This document shows, piece after piece, positions 62,192 through 64,000 of a DNA stretch of 64,000 bases. Both the position numbers and the translations under genes were made by a program. Each line of letters opens with the position of its first letter. The stretch's first letter is position 1. The DNA is from Rhynchospora pubera (lineage: Eukaryota; Streptophyta; Magnoliopsida; Poales; Cyperaceae): NCBI GenBank assembly GCA_028095005.1, contig CM051462.1, positions 121,448,752-121,512,751 on the forward strand. Reading direction: 5' to 3'. A model generated the notes under the pieces. The model saw only the letters and a list, made by a program, of their open reading frames with translations, was not told the DNA's origin and ran no database searches.

Positions 62192-63158
62192 GGGAGGTGC
62201 TTTGGGCAGCAGACTTTTCGCTGCGAGCAACATATTTTTTTTTCTAAAAAGACTAATCTGCCCTTCATCATTTCTCTGAACAACTTAGATACCATGTTGT
62301 CCATCCGAGATGATTCCCAGAAGCTCACAAACAGAAAGAAACATTAAAAAATATAATGGGCCAGTATATAGGATAAAGATTTGAAGAACCATATTTTTAT
62401 TTGTTTCTGGCCATGAAAATTCAATAATTTCTTTTGGTTGTAGAAACAAAAATTTAAAATTAGAACATTGAGAATTTTTGTTTCTCGACAAAAAAAAATC
62501 TAAAAATTTATCATTTCTAGCTACAGAAGTTCAGAATTTTGTTTTAGGCACATATATGCCAATTTTTCGTTTGGGGCCACAAAACATTTAACAGTTTTGC
62601 TTATAGCTAAAAATATCTTTCAAACTTTCCACCCTATAGAGAAATTAAGAATTTTTATTTTAACCACGAACTTTCAGATTATTATTTCTTGTCATCAAAC
62701 TTTTTTGCATTACAAACCTTTATTTCTGAATATATCTTAATAGTCACAAAATAATTATTTAAATTGACAAAATTTCAGACTAATTGTTTATAGGATAATT
62801 GTAAACATTTAATACAAAATTTTAGAATTTTAACTTTTAGCAACATAACGTTATGAGTTTTTGTTTCAAGGTACATATTTAATCTCTAGTCAACAACAAA
62901 CAATTACTTTTTTATAGGCACAAAAATTAAAATTTTTGTTTGTAGCGATAAATTTCTTACTTCAAAAATTCAAATCGTCACACACTCTGAGACTATTTCT
63001 AGGAGCAACATTAATTTCATCAAAATGACTTAACTGCCTTGCGTAAATGAAAGTGAGGAAGATCTAAGTTGTTCGGAGAAATGATGAAGGGCATATTAGT
63101 CTTTTTAGAAAAAAATATGTTGCTTGCAACGAAAAGTCTGCTGGCCAAAGCACCTCCC
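62192..63158. mobile_element. Mutator-like non-autonomous element, 967 bp
   Basis: Terminal inverted repeats of about 100 bp start GGGAGGTGCTTTGGGCAGCA and end ctgctggccaaagcacctccc. The direct flank ATGTTCCAAG (62182-62191, 63159-63168) gives a 9-10 bp target duplication. The interior is rich in variants of gttttgtttctagc/aaaatt and has no coding region. Confidence 0.88.
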
Positions 63159-63168
63159 ATGTTCCAAG

Positions 63169-64000
63169 GTACAATTTTCTGGAACATAACTCGTTTCATT
63201 CCATGCCATGCATCTAAATTCCAAGTTCAATCGTTTGTGGTATTATATTTCAACACTCTTCCTCAAGTTGACATGTACAACTTGTCATGACAACTTAGAT
63301 AGTTTTTTTACTGACCTGTCACCTACGGTCCATAACAATGGCACTTACCGCCGCTACACTAGCAACCATTAGCTTTTTAACAACAAACACTGGTTCCAAC
63401 AATAGTGGCACACCACACATAAATCCACATGTCGCACACACGACGATGACTCACATCACTACAACAATACACTGCATTCATCTGATATACATTAGATTCA
63501 TCTTATCCGATTTGTGCCCATCTTGGCACGCCGTGCGCACTTAAGCCAAGAGAACTTTTTCTTTATAATCAAGCCACTTATCTTCATTCACATTCACACA
63601 CAACATAATCAATTCAAGCTCAAGAGAATTGATAAATGGTTTTCATACCTAGTATTTCAATCATTTATAGGTCTTAATTTCATGATTTTATGTGTTATTT
63701 CTAATGTTTAGCTGATAATTCAGGTTAGAAGCTAGGTACTGCCATGGTTCTTTCGTTTTGTACAGGATCTACGTGATGTGGCTACTCGACACTGCTGTTT
63801 GTGCTGATTTTGACCTGACTAGCGACCCATAGACCTCATCTGCGACCCACAGGGAGCTCAGCGGGTAGCAGATGGGGACTGGCAATGCAGAAGACTTTAG
63901 CGGGCCGTTAGGATTGGCAGCGGGCCGCTGGAAGTTGGAAACCGACAGACAAAAATAGCACAGCCAGATTTACCATCTCTTTCTAACCGCCATTTGCGCC
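63169..64000. other. Unassigned to window end
   Basis: The phrase tcaacactcttcctcaagttg (63249) resembles common plant retrotransposon junction text. The final 150 bp are GC-richer (agcgggccg repeated) but no gene is recognised. Confidence 0.3.

Noticed and set aside
1..64000. tRNA, rRNA or snoRNA genes
   Set aside because: A by-eye look for T-loop words such as GGTTCGAATCC and for rRNA signatures found none that fold with partner sequence; a covariance-model scan would be decisive.

Overview
This is a flowering-plant nuclear window. It is AT-rich, its genes have spliceosomal introns, it carries a chloroplast-targeted rubredoxin, an RCI2/PMP3 gene and a plant-type cytochrome P450, and it is densely packed with plant DNA transposons. 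Nothing bacterial or viral is visible. I could not narrow the species further.

Layout. 0-4 kb: the 3' part of CBF5/dyskerin (+ strand) converges on a two-exon thylakoid rubredoxin (RBD1 type, - strand). 4-9.1 kb: degenerate tandem repeats, four Tourist-like MITEs, and a run of long hairpin elements bounded by (TA)n tracts. 9.5-12.6 kb: a 3.07-kb Mutator-like element with a perfect 9-bp target duplication. 14.6-15.7 kb: an RCI2/PMP3 stress gene (- strand) with two G-box/ABRE sites just above its TATA box. 16.2-19.5 kb: MITEs of several superfamilies (Tourist, Mutator, two hAT, one hairpin). 21.8-27.4 kb: a 5.5-kb hAT transposon with a perfect 8-bp target duplication and a recognisable but broken transposase. 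28-30.5 kb: two more hAT-type elements and a Helitron-like 3' end. 31.1-35.4 kb: a six-exon gene on the - strand whose splice phases close perfectly into 175 aa, family not recognised. 36-38.3 kb: Tourist MITEs, one nested inside another, and a truncated hAT-like element. 38.3-53.05 kb: a ~14.7-kb satellite array of ~171-bp head-to-tail monomers containing a tandem ~4.02-kb higher-order duplication. 53-56.8 kb: repeats and a small open frame. 56.8-60.4 kb: a CYP709-type P450 gene (+ strand) with all family motifs but two frame-breaking insertions. 61-64 kb: a Tourist MITE, a Mutator-like element and unassigned sequence.

The host genes are unrelated in function: rRNA pseudouridylation/telomerase RNP, photosystem II assembly, membrane stress response, one unknown, and one decayed oxidation enzyme. 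No operon-like logic is expected or seen. The most distinctive parts are the satellite array with its large internal duplication, the modular (TA)n-flanked hairpin family, nested insertions that give their own empty-site controls, and the unidentified six-exon gene.
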